A stretch of 64,000 nt of DNA from NCBI RefSeq assembly GCF_038593855.1, contig NZ_CP151996.1:930001-994000 (forward strand), written 5' to 3'. A program made the position numbers and the translations under genes. Within the stretch, counting starts at the first letter, position 1. Every line of letters starts with the position of its first letter. The notes under the pieces were generated by a model, which was not told the origin of the DNA, made no database searches, and worked only from the letters and a program-made list of their open reading frames with translations. Source of the stretch: Lysinibacillus sp. FSL M8-0337 (GTDB lineage Bacteria; Bacillota; Bacilli; Bacillales_A; Planococcaceae). This document shows positions 63,005-64,000 of the stretch, one piece after another.

Positions 63005-63946
63005 ATGACGTCAATTATTTTTATGGGGACACCTGATTTCTCAGCGCCAATTTTGCGTATGCTACACAATGAGGGGTATGATATCAAGGCTGTTGTGACG
63101 CAACCAGATCGACCAGTTGGACGTAAGCGAGTGCTAACACCGCCACCTGTTAAAGCAGCGGCATTGGAATTAGGACTACCTGTTATTCAACCAGAAAAGC
63201 TGCGTGGCTCTGAGGAATTACAGCAAATACTAGATTTACAACCAGATATCGTTATTACAGCAGCTTTTGGACAAATTTTACCGAAAGAATTGCTTGATGC
63301 ACCGCCACTTGGCTGCATTAATGTGCATGCCTCCCTTTTACCGAAATATCGTGGAGGAGCGCCAATTCACCAAGCCATTATGGATGGTGAAAAAGAAACA
63401 GGCGTAACTATTATGTATATGGCGGAGAAGTTAGATGCAGGCGACATCATATCTCAAAAGGCAATCGCTATTGAAGAAGATGACCATACAGGTGGTCTAT
63501 TTAATAAATTAAGTGTTGTAGGGTGTGAGCTATTAAAAGAAACACTTCCTTCTATTATTAATAGAACAAATAGCCGGACAGTACAAGATGAAACACAAGT
63601 GACATTTGCCAGCAATATATCGCGTGAACAGGAGCGAATTGATTGGACAAAGGATGCCACGACTCTCTACAATCAAGTGCGAGGATTACACCCTTGGCCA
63701 GTAGCCTATACAACATTTGAAGAAGGCAACTTTAAAATTTGGTGGGCACAAGTTGGACAAGCGAAACATAACGTGACACCTGGTACAGTGGTAGCAATTG
63801 CAAAGGATCATTTTGAAGTTGCGGCTGGCAATGGGACAGCACTGGCATTATACGATATTCAACCAGCAGGAAAAAAACGAATGACGGCAGAGGATTATTT
63901 GCGAGGCACAGGTTCGAAATTACAGATCGGGGACCAATTTAAATGA
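63005..63946 (+). CDS. fmt: Methionyl-tRNA formyltransferase
   Basis: Formylates initiator Met-t[17 protein letters not shown] at the N-terminus, the folate-site [21 protein letters not shown] and the tRNA-binding C-terminal domain (about 205-313) are visible. 313 residues. The ATG follows AGAGGAGG. Its stop overlaps the start of rsmB. Confidence 0.97.
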   Translation: MTSIIFMGTPDFSAPILRMLHNEGYDIKAVVTQPDRPVGRKRVLTPPPVKAAALELGLPVIQPEKLRGSEELQQILDLQPDIVITAAFGQILPKELLDAPPLGCINVHASLLPKYRGGAPIHQAIMDGEKETGVTIMYMAEKLDAGDIISQKAIAIEEDDHTGGLFNKLSVVGCELLKETLPSIINRTNSRTVQDETQVTFASNISREQERIDWTKDATTLYNQVRGLHPWPVAYTTFEEGNFKIWWAQVGQAKHNVTPGTVVAIAKDHFEVAAGNGTALALYDIQPAGKKRMTAEDYLRGTGSKLQIGDQFK

Positions 63947-64000
63947 GTAAAAAAAGCGTAGTAATTTGGGATGGCAATGTACGAGATGCCGCACTTTCTA
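63943..64000 (+). CDS. rsmB: RsmB, 16S rRNA m5C967 methyltransferase (3' end outside window)
   Basis: Only 19 codons are visible, from an ATG that shares ATGA with the fmt stop. NVRDAALS fits the start of the NusB-like N-terminal domain of RsmB/Sun. The identity rests mainly on the conserved order def-fmt-rsmB. Confidence 0.75.
   Translation, partial: MSKKSVVIWDGNVRDAALS

Overview
The window is chromosomal DNA of a low-GC, endospore-forming member of the Bacillales, most probably Lysinibacillus or a close relative. This rests on the gene order ftsA-ftsZ-spoIIGA-sigE-sigG, the Gram-positive division genes sepF/ylmG/ylmH/divIVA, a PyrR-attenuated pyr operon, T-box control of ileS and strong aGGAGG ribosome binding sites. 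The genus is inferred from general resemblance, not from a search. No rRNA or tRNA genes were seen.

Region 1 (1-11.9 kb) is the division and early sporulation block: ftsA (5' end outside the window), ftsZ, spoIIGA, sigE, sigG, a ylmC-type gene, ylmE, sepF, ylmG, ylmH, divIVA and ileS with its T-box leader. Region 2 (12.0-15.4 kb) is an apparently inserted module: an AraC-type regulator divergent from a DUF485 protein and a sodium:solute (acetate-type) symporter. Direct repeats 21 bp apart overlap the symporter promoter. Region 3 (15.8-29.2 kb) is lspA, rluD and the whole UMP pathway: pyrR, pyrP, pyrB, pyrC, carA, carB, pyrK, pyrD, pyrF, pyrE. Two PyrR attenuators are visible, before pyrR and before pyrB. 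None fits between pyrR and pyrP.

Region 4 (29.2-50.0 kb) is a 20-kb block of three oligopeptide/dipeptide ABC importers. Two are on the plus strand (orders D-F-A-B-C and D-F-B-C-A-A') and one on the minus strand (A-B-C-D-F). The two plus-strand operons share a near-identical promoter with a CodY-like box at the same position, so they probably respond together to amino-acid or GTP status. Between them lies a GC-rich array of about 19 imperfect copies of a 19-22 bp unit. Region 5 (50.0-55.0 kb) holds a chemoreceptor gene, decayed IS630 and IS3 transposases, and one intact small secreted-protein gene.

Region 6 (55.1-64.0 kb) returns to core genes: rqcH (minus), then yloC/yicC, gmk, rpoZ, coaBC, priA, def, fmt and the start of rsmB. 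The CoaBC protein has a normal decarboxylase half but a shortened, motif-poor ligase half. Most of the window is conserved housekeeping. The least explained parts are the GC-rich array, the degenerate CoaB domain, the shared CodY/promoter cassette, the regulator with a likely non-standard start, and the secreted protein among IS remnants.
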